Positions 11,382-23,480 of a DNA stretch of 64,000 nucleotides are shown piece after piece. Numbering within the stretch: position 1 is the stretch's first letter; the number at the start of each line of letters is the position of its first letter. A program made the translations under genes and the position numbers. The notes under the pieces are model-generated. The model saw only the letters and a program-made list of their open reading frames with translations, was not told the DNA's origin and made no database searches. Source of the stretch: Eremophila alpestris peregrina (taxonomy: Eukaryota; Chordata; Aves; Passeriformes; Alaudidae); NCBI GenBank assembly GCA_009792885.1, contig WMCF01000111.1, positions 1,074,492 to 1,138,491 on the forward strand. Reading direction: 5' to 3'.

Positions 11382-12109
11382 ATGTTAGTTTGTTTTCTTT
11401 CAGCCTGAGGTCAGTTTACCATGGCTGCTTTCTTTGTTAACTGATGGATCTGGAAGAGAGTAACCAATTCTGCCCAACTTTTCAGTGAGATACATTGCTC
11501 TAACATCTGGGTTAATACAGGTAGCAGGTACATGTACTTCAAGGAGTATTCATGAGCTCATTGGATAATGAGTATGTGACTTAAATTATGTTCAACATAT
11601 TTATTCACTTTAAGGCTGATATTCTTTCAGGCATATCCTGAAGAATTTTTGCTTTGGCAAGGAAGAACTTACCAGTTTGCACACTTTGGAGCTTAAGAAA
11701 CAAAACATTTCCACTGTCTGTGTGTAAATGGGAACCTCTTCATTGCCCAGCTGCAATGCTTGAGCCATGCATCCTCCCTTCCAAGCCATGAGTGTGTCCC
11801 TGACTGCTTGATCATCAGCAGAGCTCAACCATTCCAAATTTCCAGCTTTCAGCATGGGGAGCTTGCTGGAGGAGACATTATGGCTTCATTTCACAGGGAG
11901 CCGTGCTCAGGCCGGATCATTTTCAGGACCATTCAAGCACTGCTTGAATCCCTGGTTGACTGGCAGTATTGAACCCAAAGAAGAATCTGATGAAAGGAAG
12001 GGAGGGAGCTTTCAGCAATACATGGCAGAGGGCTTTTAAATCGAGTTCAACTTGCTGTTTTCTGCATCTTTGCTCTTGCCTATTACAAAAGGCAATAGCT
12101 GTCAGACTT
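11382..12109. other. Unique non-coding stretch
   Basis: No repeat family or gene is recognised. Overlapping open frames on both strands between 11610 and 12039 have no splice support. Confidence 0.5.
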
Positions 12110-12430
12110 TGTGTGAGAAGCTAGCACTGGATAGAGCCAAACGTGGAGAATTTGTGTCGAGTGCTTGAAGTTTTTCGATATCGTAGAAAATTGAAAACCA
12201 GAGGATGTAAGGAAAGGGCCCTTAACACAGTTAGCACACGAGTTTTATAAAGTAACCTGTAATTCTTAGGAATGCCAGGATAGCCTGACCACAGCATTGA
12301 TTTTCTAATGTTGTTCCTGACTCTCGCCTCGCAGAGCAATGACATTCATTGCACCCATTGGAGCTGTAATAACTGGAGTGCAGCAGCAGCTGATGGAAAT
12401 GAAATTAAATCTCTCTTCAGTAATAAAGCA
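12110..12430. promoter_or_regulatory. Candidate conserved block with retained CpGs
   Basis: CpGs occur in AAACGTGG, GTGTCGAG, TTCGATATCGTAG, ACACGAG and CTCGCCTCGCAG within about 200 bases, against a CpG-poor background. There is no repeat-family match. Cores such as GCTGTAATAACTG and GCAGCAGCTGATGG (an E-box CAGCTG) are present. Function is inferred from composition only. Confidence 0.3.
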
Positions 12431-14068
12431 GTGATGTCCACCAAGAATAGAATACAAACCTGTTTTCTAGTTTTCTAATGTTCTATTACAAGGAGCTATA
12501 AATAAAAGGCAGGTCTGTGTTGTAGCAGTACTTCTTGTGTATCAGTTAACAACCAGATAACCCGATTTCTCTTGGATTCACAGCAAGATGTTCTTAAAAT
12601 AAGTACATCTCCACTGTGACATTTGTATTCTGCAAAATAGTTAATGAAGTTTCTTAAATAGCTATACATTTGTGGTAAAAGACATAGTAAAGAGTCCCCA
12701 AAACACAAAACAACCCTTTGCTGGGAAAATATAAATCTGGACACGGACACAGTTTATTTGGATTTTTCAGGACTGAAATACTACATGTTTAAGAATTACA
12801 TTGGACAGGAAATTTATCCTTTTAATTTCAATTACTGAGTGACTGAAACATCACCAATCAGAGAGCTGGAGATATTTCTTGTTTTGCCTAATTGTTTTCT
12901 TAAATAAAAATGGCTGTCTTTTCTCAGGTTCCTCATTGCTTTTCTTTAAACACAGTGTTTACCCTTGAGCGACAGCCTGATCTTCCAGGTAAACATGGGG
13001 AGGAGAAACCCTTGGCTTCCTTATTGACCTTTTTTCTAGCAGGTGAAAGTAGTTCATTATTTAAATCTGGACATCCAAATCATCACTTGAGTTGCAGATT
13101 TTACTTTCATCATTTTGCTGATACCAAAGACTTTTGCAAAGGGATTAATTATGGCCCGTTGGATTAATGACATTTTTCTAAGGATTGTTACAACTGGATT
13201 TTGTGACTCCAAAGGGAAGAACTTCTATCATAGCCTAATGCAGAAGGAATACTTATTTACTCCTGCTTTACTAAAGGATTGGACTACAAACCAGATATAT
13301 GGATGGTTATGTGCCCAACTGTTTGCTTCAGATTCTCAGCTTTTTTTCCTGGCTTTCTGTGAGATGCAAATTTTTATTAAAAGAGAGGCAGGACAGGATA
13401 TTTTTCATGGTGCTTTAGCTAATTGAGGAAGTTTTGGGAAAATAAAACAAAAATTTACCTATTTTACTTCATTAATTTCTTCTTTGTGGAAGAAGGACCT
13501 GAAGTCAAAGCTGCTAAATGACCTTTTGGAAGAAGTTATTAAGAATTCAGAACAATTCTTACCATTTTCATTTTGATCTTGATGTCTGTATTACTCTTAC
13601 TGGAGTAATTTTCATTTCCCTGTCTCCTTTCCAAATTTCCTGACACATAACTGACAAGATTTACCTGGAACATAATGCGTGAAGACCTCAGCTGGAAGGG
13701 AGCAGAGGGAGCCTGACACTGAGATATGAAATGCAACCTTCACCTGTCACTTTATGATATTAAAGTGTGTCTGGCACACATCTGATCCCATTTCTCTGAA
13801 AGGGATGGTAAAAAATACAGTTGAAAAAAGTTATAAACTTGATCTGGTTTTGCTTTATGCTGGTCTTATTTTTTGTTATTTGCCTTGTATCCTAATTTTT
13901 TGGTTTTGGGAGACTTCTAAATATTTTAAGTTTTTTTTAGCTTCTAGAACTAGTATTTTTTCCTTTCTTGGTGTATTTATTTTGTTAAATAAATAAAGGT
14001 GCAGAAGTGGGTCATATCTGTTGGGAAAACATGGTTTCTTCCTGTCCTTTTTAAAACTTAAAAAAAAT
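12431..14068. other. Unique AT-rich non-coding stretch
   Basis: No repeat family is recognised. An open frame of 103 codons at 13115-13426 lies in unique sequence and has a mixed composition, but I find no flanking splice sites or known domain, so it is not called. Confidence 0.5.
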
Positions 14069-14317
14069 TCCAGTACCTAAAGGGGGCCCATAGGAAGGCT
14101 GAGAGAGTAGAAATTCTTTCCTGTCACAGTGATGAGACCCTGGCTCAGGGTGCCCAGAGAAGCTGTGGCTGCCCCTGGATCCCTGGAAGTGTCCAAGACC
14201 AGGTTGGGCAGGGCTTGGAGCAACCTGGGACAGTGGAAGGTGTCCCTGCCCATGGCAGGGGGTGGACTGGATCATCCCAAAGGTCCCTTCCAACCCAAAT
14301 TCTGGCATTCTGTGATT
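14069..14317 (+). mobile_element. CR1 LINE fragment with internal deletion
   Basis: It begins with CAGTACCTAAAGGGGGCCCA and TAGGAAGGCTGAGAG, jumps to AGAAATTCTTTCCTGTCA, and continues through CCAGAGAAGCTGTGGCTGCC, GTGTCCCTGCCCATGGCAGG and AAGGTCCCTTCCAACCCAAA to an ATTCTGTGAT tail. Sequence normally found between the first two segments is missing, so an internal deletion is inferred. It is non-coding. Confidence 0.92.
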
Positions 14318-14724
14318 TTTCAGTGAGTTCTTTTAAAACACTTTCCTGTGGGGTGCTGAGGCAGTGGAACCCAGAGTCTGATTTTCATCCTTGCTGTTGT
14401 ACCAGGCTGTCTGAAGGACACGTGTGACTTGAGTTGCCCATAAACATCATCTGCTTTGTTGTCCTGACAAAAGGAGCTTTTGTAGCTGAAAGTGGCTTTG
14501 AATTCACTCAGGAAATGGAGGAAGAGGATGCAGGACAAGCTCCCAAGGAAGTCTCTACATCTGTGGGAAGGGTTCATCTTTCAGTTGGTGATTTCTTTCC
14601 TCAGTTCCTAACCAGCACTTGTAACTTCCAGGGAACTCCTAGCAGGGAGGTCTAAGGAAATATGGGAAACTCCCCTGTAGTGAAAGGACTGAGCATTGAA
14701 CAAGATGATCAGTTTTCCTCCAAG

Positions 14725-14885
14725 AGCAGAGCCAGGCACTGGAACAGGTTCATTCTCCATCTCTGGAGCTTTTCAAGACGTGCCTGGGTAAAGCTCTGAG
14801 CTGTGTTTTGGCCTCCCAGCTTTGGAGCAGGTGATTTGGCTTGGTGACCCCTGCAGTCCCTTCCAGACTGAATTATTTTATGATT
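14725..14885 (+). mobile_element. CR1 LINE fragment, diverged subfamily
   Basis: The order of motifs is that of a CR1 3' region: GCCAGGCACTGGAACAGGTT, CCATCTCTGGAGCTTTTCAA, GGAGCAGGTGATTTGGCTTG, GCAGTCCCTTCCAGACTGAA and a degraded tail TTTTATGATTGGATG. It differs from the neighbour at 14069 and probably belongs to another subfamily. Confidence 0.75.
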
Positions 14886-16479
14886 GGATGATATTTAAGA
14901 AAGTTTGGGCACAGTGACAGCCCGTTTGACATCCTGAGCTCCTGTCCATTTCCAGCTGACAGAAGTTTGTGTTCCTGGCATTTTGCAGAGTGGGATGGAA
15001 CTGCTACTCCTGCCAGGTGGTGGAGAAACAGAAAAACAGAATCTGAGTTAAAAATAGATCATGATTTCTGGTAGAAGGACAGCTGAAGGGATGCATGACT
15101 CCCTATCAACCTCCATATACCTGTGCATATTTTTAACCTAAAAGTTGTGTAATTTTTGCTGCTTAATATAATGCAGAAGGGCCATAGTATCAGTATCTTG
15201 TTTTATTCCTGGATTTAGGAAAATTAAAAATGGTCTTCACTACATTGGCTGTTAGCTGTGTTTTGGAACTTACTGAAGTAAATTCAGAAAAGAAGAAATA
15301 TGCATTGGTTCTTTGTGAGAGCCTTAAATTCTACAAGCAAAGAAATTCAGGATAATATTATAATTAATAACATACAATTAAGGAAAAAAAAAGCAATAAA
15401 ATATCCTCTTTCTGTGGTTTTCACTTGAAAATCATGATTCACTTCACCAAATTAAATTACTGTCTCTTTTTCCATGTTCTGACTGGATGTGTTCTGTCAG
15501 AGAGACTTCAAGAGCTGAAGCCAGGCAGGAGTTTCCAGGCAGAACTAGATGTGGTAGCTCGTCATTGTATTCTCTGCTCCTCAAAAATTTATTGGAATCT
15601 TTTTGTAGGATACCAATAATTAAAATGTGCCGTTGAGAAATTGAGAATTAATATTTATGATCTGTTAGCTCAAAGTTAACACAAGTAGAATTTACATTGG
15701 AGCTTAATGGTCTTACATTCACCTCCACTTGCATTCATCACCTACCTGGGGATTTATTTTTCTATTTTAAATCATTTACAGAGGAAAAGAACAAAAATGG
15801 TGGAAATATGCAATAATAAATAATTTTAAAGTGCTTATTAGGCTTTAAAATATATTTCTAAATTAGATTTTACTTTTTAGATTTTGGGGCTTTTTAAAGC
15901 TAAGTTACATTTCTTCTGTAAGTTCTTTTCTGAATAATTTTGATTTTGCATGTTAAGAAATAAAATAATATGTGTCAATGAGGCTCAAGCACACTTCACT
16001 ATATCAATTTGTAATTACTTCTGAGTCATCAATAGATCTGTGTTCCTGCCCAAATACAGGATTGCAGTTTGCAAATAAATTAGCTAAATTTGAAGCTTGA
16101 AGGCTCCAAGCCAAGAGAGTAACAAGTTATTAACTTCTGTTACCTATGTCATTGTAACTTCAGGATGCTTGCAGATAAATTCTTTGCCACTTCCCATTTC
16201 CAATAGTGAGGTTGATTTATGCATATTCTGCCTGAAATGATGTTCTGCAAGTCTTTAATGAAGTAAAAGACTAATGAGGGGCCTCGTTAGTTTAGAGAAT
16301 GAATGGAGACTCCCAGTGAATGCTGCAGATTTCTCAGTGCCTCTCTTTGTGGAGGAAATATCTAAAACAGTGATTTGCATTTGTGGTCGTGCCAGTTGAT
16401 GAGTCAAGGACTCACCTTCAAGGTTCTGTTTTTCTTGAATGTTCTTGGAATTCTGGCACAGCACTTGTGAGCTGTGTTT
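14886..16479. other. Unique AT-rich non-coding stretch
   Basis: No gene or repeat family is recognised. The region around 15640-16010 is especially AT-rich. Confidence 0.5.
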
Positions 16480-16950
16480 TCAGTTAATCCAATTAAAACA
16501 CATTTTGTGTCACACAAACACTGTTCAAACGATGAAAATGTGATTTATGAGGATATAGGCTTTTCTTTACCTATTCATTTTTGTGATACAAGCCTTAAAA
16601 AATTATTTTTTTAAACAGAATTCCTGTTAAAATTTTGTGGGGTTTTAAAGAGCCCCATCTAGTCTGCATATATTATACTTAGGTGGCAATGGCAAGAGTG
16701 TCATTTTGGTGAAGAAAACAATTCACATTTGAGTGTTTTAAATATTTATCTGAAGCTAATTTAATGATGTTTTAGTATGTAATCATGCATGTCATTAGAC
16801 TGTCACAATTTCTATTTTCATACAGAAAATCACGGTAATATAACTTTATATCATGATGTTAGTATTTATAGACTTCTTTACTAATGGTGTGCATTTCATT
16901 AATGAAGGAGACACTCTTAGGAGTTAATAATGTAAATATTAGTTTTGTAA
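16480..16950. promoter_or_regulatory. Candidate conserved block rich in ATTA cores
   Basis: ATTA/TAAT cores are frequent: TTAATCCAATTAAAAC, TTTAATGATG, GTAATCATGCATGTCATTAG, CTAATGGTG, CATTAATGAAGG and GTTAATAATG. No repeat match is seen. This motif style is common in conserved developmental enhancers, but the high AT content lowers its weight. Confidence 0.25.
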
Positions 16951-18468
16951 AAGTTCATTTAGGAACATAAAAATCCTGAAACCTTCTTTAGCAGTTAATC
17001 CTATGTTGGAGATGCTGAGAGGTCTCATGTTCCACACAAGGGAGAGGAGAATCACCACATTTTAAAATACATGCAGAGCTGTACAATGGAAATAACCCAG
17101 TGGTGCTGCTTTTGTCCTGTGTGACAGCCACTCTGAACAGGTGAACTGGAGCCATTTTGTTTAGAGAACATCTGCTTCTCAAATAATGCTTAGCAATAAG
17201 AACTTTCTGTGTTCATAATTCTGTTTTCATTCCCAAAGGCTTTTTTTTTTTTTTTCCAGAGGCTCCTGTTCTTCAGTGTTCCACTCACTTTTCTTTTTTG
17301 AGAGGGTGAGGATGTGGCTGATGGGTAGAATTGGAATTTAATTGCTCCCCTCTGCCTCTCACCACTGAAATGTGTGGCCAGGAGAGGGAAAAGTCAGAGA
17401 GGAGCTGAATCCCAGCCTCCCTGTGTGCAGTTCAGCTGCTAACCAGAAAACCAGTTATTTGGGGGGTTTTGAAAGCACCTTTCACTGGTGTGCTGAGACT
17501 AATTTAATCCAGTAAAATGTGTGTTTGGGGATAGTTTCCAGCACAATCTGCTTGTTTGTTAACATATTTCAGTCTTCTATTTTCTTTTTCTGTATGTGTT
17601 GAATTCTTAATTGTTCTTTAAAAAACCAAGTGTTTCACAGAGTTTTAAATACTCGTAAAGATAAAATGCATATTGTGCTCTAGATTCTGGGAGAACCTTT
17701 TCAATCCATATTCAGTGTGCTAAGAGAAATCTCAGATTCTCTATTTGCTTCTTTTTTCCTTGGGCTTTGTGGAAAATCAAGTTTTCTTGTGTGGATCTCA
17801 GCATCTCATGCTTCTAACTCTGTGTTGAGACACTAATTGTTATTAGTGAGTGTTGAAGGCATAATTGTGATGTTATTCAGTAGACAAATTGAAATGTGGG
17901 GAAGGCAGAGGAACTGTTCCTTTGTTCTCTGCCTTCACCAGGGTGAGGTGAGTGACATTCAGCAGGAGTGACTGATCTGTTGCTCACACTCTTGTCTTTC
18001 TGCCACACAAGTTTGGAAATATCTGCCTGCCCATTCTAAATTCAGTGGGACATTTAGATTCTGCCTGTCTTTAATGAGCCACTAACTCAATTTTTTTGAT
18101 ATGTAACTAATTTCTCCTTTAAAAATCAGAGATGAGTGCAGAGATTAAAATAAATACAAGCACTGAGGGTTTTTTTTTTTCCTTCAGGGCTCTAGCATGG
18201 AAATGTAATCACCCGGGAAGAGATCTGGGTTCTCAGAAATGAGGTCACCTTGGCAACAAAATCTTCTGTTATTGTCTGAAAGTAGCTAATCAAGTGATTT
18301 GGCAGAGCAAGAGAATGAGAAAAGGGACCTCTGAGCCATTTCCTGTCTTTCTGCTCCTCTTCTGCTGTACAAGGTGATGGTGAGGTGCTTGTGCCAGGAG
18401 GTGGAGGAGGCTCCTGCCTTTCCTTAGTTCTCCAAAGGGAATTAGAGAACCTAAAAGGAATAGGATGT
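16951..18468. other. Unique non-coding stretch with T runs
   Basis: It contains a poly-T run at about 17240-17256 and another near 18171-18180. No gene or repeat family is recognised. Confidence 0.5.
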
Positions 18469-18866
18469 TGTTGTGGTTTATAACACCCCAAAGCTGCTCA
18501 CTCACTCCTCCCCAGTGGGATGGGGGAAAGAATTGGAAAAAAAAATAAAAATCATGGGTTAAGATAAAGTCAGTTTAACAGGATAGAGATGGAAAGGAAA
18601 ACAATAATAATAACGATGATGATGATGATAAAGAATACACAAAAGCAGATATGCACAGTGGGGTATTTCACCACCTCTGATCAATGCCCAGCCCGTCCCC
18701 AAGCAGCAATCCCAGTGCCCTGGTTGAGTTCCCCTGGTTTTCCTGCTCAGCAAGATGCCCTGGGCTCTGGAATATCCCTTTGGACACCTGGGGGCAGGGC
18801 AGTGTGAGGAGCTGCAACTAAAACATCACTCTGTTATCAACATTATTCTCATCCCAAGATCTTTGT
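18469..18866 (-). mobile_element. Solo LTR fragment of an avian endogenous retrovirus
   Basis: It starts TGTTGTGGTTTATAACACC, the reverse complement of the CCACAACA terminus of a common passerine LTR type. It continues GCTCACTCACTCCTCCC, AGTGGGATGGGGGAAAG, GTTAAGATAAAGTCAG, AATGCCCAGCCC, GGAATATCCCTTTGG and GTTATCAACATTATTCTCAT. The last part normally lies inside the LTR, so the sense-strand 5' end is missing. An internal AAT/GAT microsatellite lies at about 18602-18630. No viral gene is attached. The family link (TguLTR5-like) is from memory. Confidence 0.8.
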
Positions 18867-19678
18867 CCACCTTCCCTGACCTGTTAGGCAGCAATGGCCT
18901 AAAGTCTCTTCAATTTAAAGCCTTTTTCATTTCATTTTTGTGTTTTCCTCTCCTTCTATCAATTTAATTATGATTCTAAGGTGTCTGGAGCACAAGTCTG
19001 ATAAGGAGCAGCCTGGAGAAAAAGAGGCTCAGGAAGGGCCTTGTTGCTCTCTAAACTCCCTGACAGGAGGGTGGATGTACTTATGGTGAATTTATCAATT
19101 TTTTCATGTATCTATGAAAAATGACCTGTGTGTTGCTGACCATCTTAGCCTGCAATTCTTTATTACAGCTGGGCTTGTGGATGAAATCTTGTCCTTCTGC
19201 AGTCAGGAATGGGAAGGTTTGGAGTTCACTGCCACAGAATGGGGCTGTGGAAGAGGCAAACATTCACTGTAATTCGGGTGCTGTTCTCTACTGATAAGGA
19301 TTTCCCACTGCAGGGCAAAGATAAAAGCAATGAATAATCAAACATTTGCATGTTTGTGTGAAAAACAAATTAAACAGAAGTCCTGTTTCTTCACACTTCT
19401 TTTTTGTGTCAGTGTAACCAGCAGCACCTACTGAAAAATGAGGCTGATATTAGAGATTGAAAGAGCAGCTCCAAGCATAAAGTGGGCAGGGGATTCAGTG
19501 CCTGATTTCCTTGTTTTTCCCAAGTCCTCACTGCCTTAATCTTTTTATCTCTTCAAAACATTGTATAGGCATTTTTAGGCTATTTTCTGAACTTTTTAGA
19601 TTCCTTAAGTTCAACTTGTCTGTATATAATGCTGCAGATAAGTCTTGTTTAGGAGACAACAGCAGAAAGATTCTGAGG
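18867..19678. other. Unique non-coding stretch
   Basis: No gene or repeat family is recognised. Some of the first 150 bases could be diverged LTR sequence, but I cannot support that. Confidence 0.45.
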
Positions 19679-19747
19679 TTGTTTTTTGGTTTTTTTGGGT
19701 TGGGTTTTTTTTTTTGTTTTGTTTTGTTTTGTTTTTTTGTTTTTTTG
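19679..19747 (+). repeat. T/G-rich low-complexity tract with GTTTT repeats
   Basis: T-runs are broken by single or grouped G, including four GTTTT-like units in a row (about 19716-19735). The Phe-rich open frame across it is an artefact. Confidence 0.85.
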
Positions 19748-20924
19748 TATTTACCAGTATAAAATGATTTTATTTATGCTGACTTGCTCATATTTTTCAG
19801 GGGGAACACTTCACAAGAAATTCCATTAACCCAAGCAAACATGTAAACATTGCACATTTTAGAGAACAAGATAGAAAATGTCAGCATTATCTTGGTTTCA
19901 CTGTATTTCTTTTTAAAACTATGATGGGCCATGTAAATTGTTTGTATTCAGAGACAACATCCACTGAATGCTGCAAATCAATGAACAGCAGCATCATGGC
20001 TTCAAATGCCAATATTCACATGGGCAGAGATCAATGTTATTAAGATATACACGAGTTAATGCTTCCAGAGTTATTAAATAACAAAATAAAAATCCATGTC
20101 TGGAAAAGCACTGCTGAAACAGCAAAGGAGTGGAGATTAGAGAGGATATGGGAAAAAAAACCAGAGTGCAATAAAAGGCAAATTCAAAGCTTTATGGAGA
20201 AGGCATAAAACTTTTCCTCCTCATCAGAACAATAATTCAGCACTTACTTCAAAGTCTTCTTTCTATTCCATTTATTTTAGTCGTTTGTTTAGTATTCTTA
20301 TTTTTAATGAAGAACACCTGTGGTTTAATTTTAAAGCTTTAATTAAGAAAGCCTGTTGTATTTTTTATCTTTGAAATGTATGAAAAGTTGGACACAATGG
20401 CTTCGTTTTCAATCTTAAACTGTTGAATTCAAGAACAAGGGAAAGTTGTTCTTATCAAGTTCAGCAGAAAAATTGACCTGGTGACTAAGCTTCTGAATCT
20501 CCGGAATTGGTAACAAGGAAACTAAGGTCTAATTTTTAAATGCCGGGGGTTTTATATTTAAGAAAATTTGCTTTCTTGTGCAATAAAACTTTGATTTTTA
20601 TTTTTTTTTATTCAGAGAGATTTTTCAATTCATCTTGACTGTCCCAAAAATTGTTTTGGTATTTTCTTGTGTTTTAATTCCTGCCATATTCTGAAAAAAA
20701 ACACATGACTTTGTGAATGTAAAGAAAAGACTATTAAGAATAACTATAATGATTATAATATGAATTATGTATTAAGAAGTGGATAACTTTCTGCTGTTTG
20801 TAAAAATAAGCAAGCAGAATAATAAAAAGATGCCACCCTGGCACAGAACACATTTCTCAAAAAAGTAAAAGGGGGAAAAAAGAGAGGACTTTGCCATCTC
20901 TTGAGCCATCTACAGGTATTAACT
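19748..20924. other. Unique AT-rich non-coding stretch
   Basis: No gene or known repeat is seen. The part between 19830 and 20100 has a mixed composition and could be conserved, but I have no direct evidence. Confidence 0.4.
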
Positions 20925-20954
20925 ATAGATAATTAAGGTGCCTTAATTATCTAT
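20925..20954. repeat. Perfect 14-bp inverted repeat, 2-bp spacer
   Basis: ATAGATAATTAAGG (20925-20938) and CCTTAATTATCTAT (20941-20954) are perfect reverse complements separated by TG. The right arm ends exactly where a truncated CR1 fragment begins. Confidence 0.95.
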
Positions 20955-21001
20955 GCAGGGGTGGCACTGGATGAGCTTTAAGTGTTTCCTTTTTCAACCT
21001 A
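20955..21001 (+). mobile_element. Very short CR1 LINE 3' fragment
   Basis: GCAGGGGTGGCACTGGATGA followed by GCTTTAAG and a diverged TTTTTCAACCT matches the last part of CR1 before the tail. It is only about 47 bp, severely 5'-truncated, and has lost the ATTCTGTG tail. Confidence 0.6.
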
Positions 21002-21006
21002 GAAAT

Positions 21007-21385
21007 GAAATTTGAGATGATATTGATACGGGAGGTGATATAAAAGTGGATCTTTGTTTGGAGGCCTCCAGGGGCAGTTATGGGAATGTCCACAAAAGTT
21101 CACCCACACAAGGGGAATACAGTTTTTATCCATTTAACAAATCAGCATAATTGACAGAAAAGCATTAATTAGGAGGACAAATGGTGATGGAATTTTTTCC
21201 CAGGTCAAGCTTCTTCTCTGGAGTCCCTCCTTTGGTATTAGCTGTAATTTGTTTGTGAAAATGTATTTTGAGGAGTTGTTCTTGGCCTTGCCTCTCAGGA
21301 AGAACCAAGATAGGGTAGGAGCCTTGTACCCCCCAGGGCTTGGAGTTCTAAATTTGTTTTGTCTGTTTGCCCAGGGAAAGACCAT
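21007..21385 (-). mobile_element. Probable LTR fragment of an endogenous retrovirus
   Basis: Read on the minus strand, the segment has a TATA-like GGATAAAAACTGTATTCCCC, then GTGTGGGTGAACTTTTGTGG, CCTGGAGGCCTCCAAACAAA and GATATAAAAG-type sequence (reverse complement at about 21040-21050). This arrangement recalls LTRs common in passerines. I see no flanking duplication and no viral gene. Boundaries are approximate. An 83-codon minus-strand frame inside it is not taken as a gene. Confidence 0.4.
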
Positions 21386-23149
21386 GGAAAATTACTGGGA
21401 AAATCAGCCATGAAAACAATCAGTTACAGAGCTACAGATATCTGTGTGAAGAATATAGAGAACATATAAAAGGGAAAGAGGGAAAAACCCAAATGGCATC
21501 ACTGGGTGCCTTCCATCCCAAACCAGTCTGTGATTCCCTGGTTCCCAGTACACACAGCCCCGTTATCCTGGTGGGTGTGCAGCTCCTGTGCCCTCCAGAG
21601 CAGCAGTGCTCACTCACATTGCACTGATCATGCAATTTAGTACATTTAATTTATTGCAGTTAATCAAAGGAAATGCTGCTGTGATGCCCAGTGACAGACC
21701 TGTGACATCCTGGATCACTGTTGGATATCTTCTTAAATTTCACATTTGCTGAGGGCTGTCTTGTTCCTTTTGTCTTACTCATAACTTGAATTCCATCTTT
21801 TTGACAGTGAATATATGAGCATAAACTGGAAACTTAAAGATTGTTTTTGAAAGGAAATCTGAAATTTCTATATTTTTAGCACATTTTCTTAAAAATACGA
21901 AGTAGTTTTCCTTCACATTGAAATTATTGTCTCTTGGAGGTGAAAGGAAAACAAGCCTGTCTCTATTTTATTGTCTAAAAAGGAACTACTTAAAAACATT
22001 TCTTTTTAATATTAACTACTCTGATTCCCTTTTTCAAGATGGCAATAATGGATCAAATTGCTCATTACAGTGTTAGAAAAAACTGAAATAATATTTTATT
22101 GCACTTATATTTCTGACCTATTCTCCAGTGAAAAAATCAGTTCATTTCTGAAAAAGAGACTTATTTTTAAAGTATTATTATTCAGACAAGATCTCTTTTA
22201 GAGCAGACAGTTCTTCAGCTTGATTTTTTTTGTTCCCATAGCATTATCTTGCACAAGTTATTTATTGAAAATTGTCCTGAAAGCAGTATGAGATTACTTT
22301 ACATCTCTTGTTCTGTCCTGCCAAGCTGCAGGACCTAATAAATTTCTGTGCATGAAGATGGAAACTCTGACTCCCTGAATGCCCAAGTCAAAATCACTTG
22401 AAGGATTGAGTGCAGGTTGTGCTGGGATTTTGTTCCTGCTGATATTCAGATTAATGTGATGCAAATAAACAAAACATATCCTGAATGCCTCACATTCCTG
22501 GTTTAATATCAGGCAACATTTTTTTCCTAGGTATGAAAAAATTAAACATTTTAAGGACCCTCTGCTTATGAGGTAGTAGTGTCTACTTAAAAACAGTCAA
22601 AGAGGCTTGATTCCCAACAGATCTCCTGGGTACATGCTGATGGAAGGAATATTCATGAAAGGAAGGGAACAAAGCAAGAGGATCCAGAATGTTCATTGAT
22701 TTCTTGCAAAATTAAAGGAAAAAAAAACCCTACCAGGAAGAAAATGCCAAGCAAATACAAAATTAGTGGCTATTATATTTATTTTATTCCATAGTGTAAT
22801 GCCTAGAGAAGAGAGTAGTGCTGCCAGCTTAGATATATGGAATCAAAGTGAAATATGAATGTAAAATGTGTGTAGAAACAGAAAACAAAGTTAGTAGGTG
22901 CTGGACATTTTCCTTCCATCCCTGAGCTGTTTCAGCAGAGGGAAGGGTCCAATTCATTGAGGAATCCTGGGTCCACAGTGAAACTTTTATCCAGGCTTCA
23001 CTCTTTGCAATGTAATTGCACTTACTGTTTCCAGGGAGTAATTAAAGGTTTTCATACCTGCTCCTTTGTGAGTGGGTGCTGGATGGAGCCTCCAGGAACT
23101 TATTATGGATTTGTTAATCCTTTCCTGAGGTATCAAAGCAATAATTCTG
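21386..23149. other. Unique AT-rich non-coding stretch
   Basis: No gene or repeat family is recognised. Open frames near 21367-21635 and 22957-23196 have no splice or domain support. Confidence 0.5.
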
Positions 23150-23480
23150 TTCTGTGGGGCCCAGTTAATGAGATACTAATGCACCAAGCTGATTAAAGAG
23201 GCAGCAATTAGATCCAAGCACTTGTTTGTTAATGAGGAAGCTGCTTCTCTGAGCTAGACAATATGGTGGGCCTGTAATAGTTAACTAATACCTTCAGCTA
23301 ATGATAAATTCTTAATTAAATATGATTGTGCCTGTAGTGGCAGGAATAGCTCTTACCATGCTTTTGTCTGATTACATCACTTGCTACATTAAGTTCATTA
23401 GAAACATGAAGCAGAGAATAAAGGCCAAGGGAGATTAATAATTTTAATGAATGATGACTTTTACTGAAACCATTCACTGA
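23150..23480. promoter_or_regulatory. Candidate regulatory block dense in homeodomain cores
   Basis: At least ten TAAT/ATTA cores occur in about 330 bases: GTTAATGAGATACTAATG, GCTGATTAAAG, GTTAATGAGG, GTTAACTAATACC, GCTAATGATAAATTC, TTAATTAAAT, CTGATTACATC, GATTAATAATTTTAATGA. The sequence is unique, with no repeat-family match. Function as a developmental enhancer is inferred. Confidence 0.35.

Noticed and set aside
13115..13426. 103-codon open frame in unique sequence
   Set aside because: No acceptor or donor in a fitting position, no recognisable domain and average AT-rich composition.
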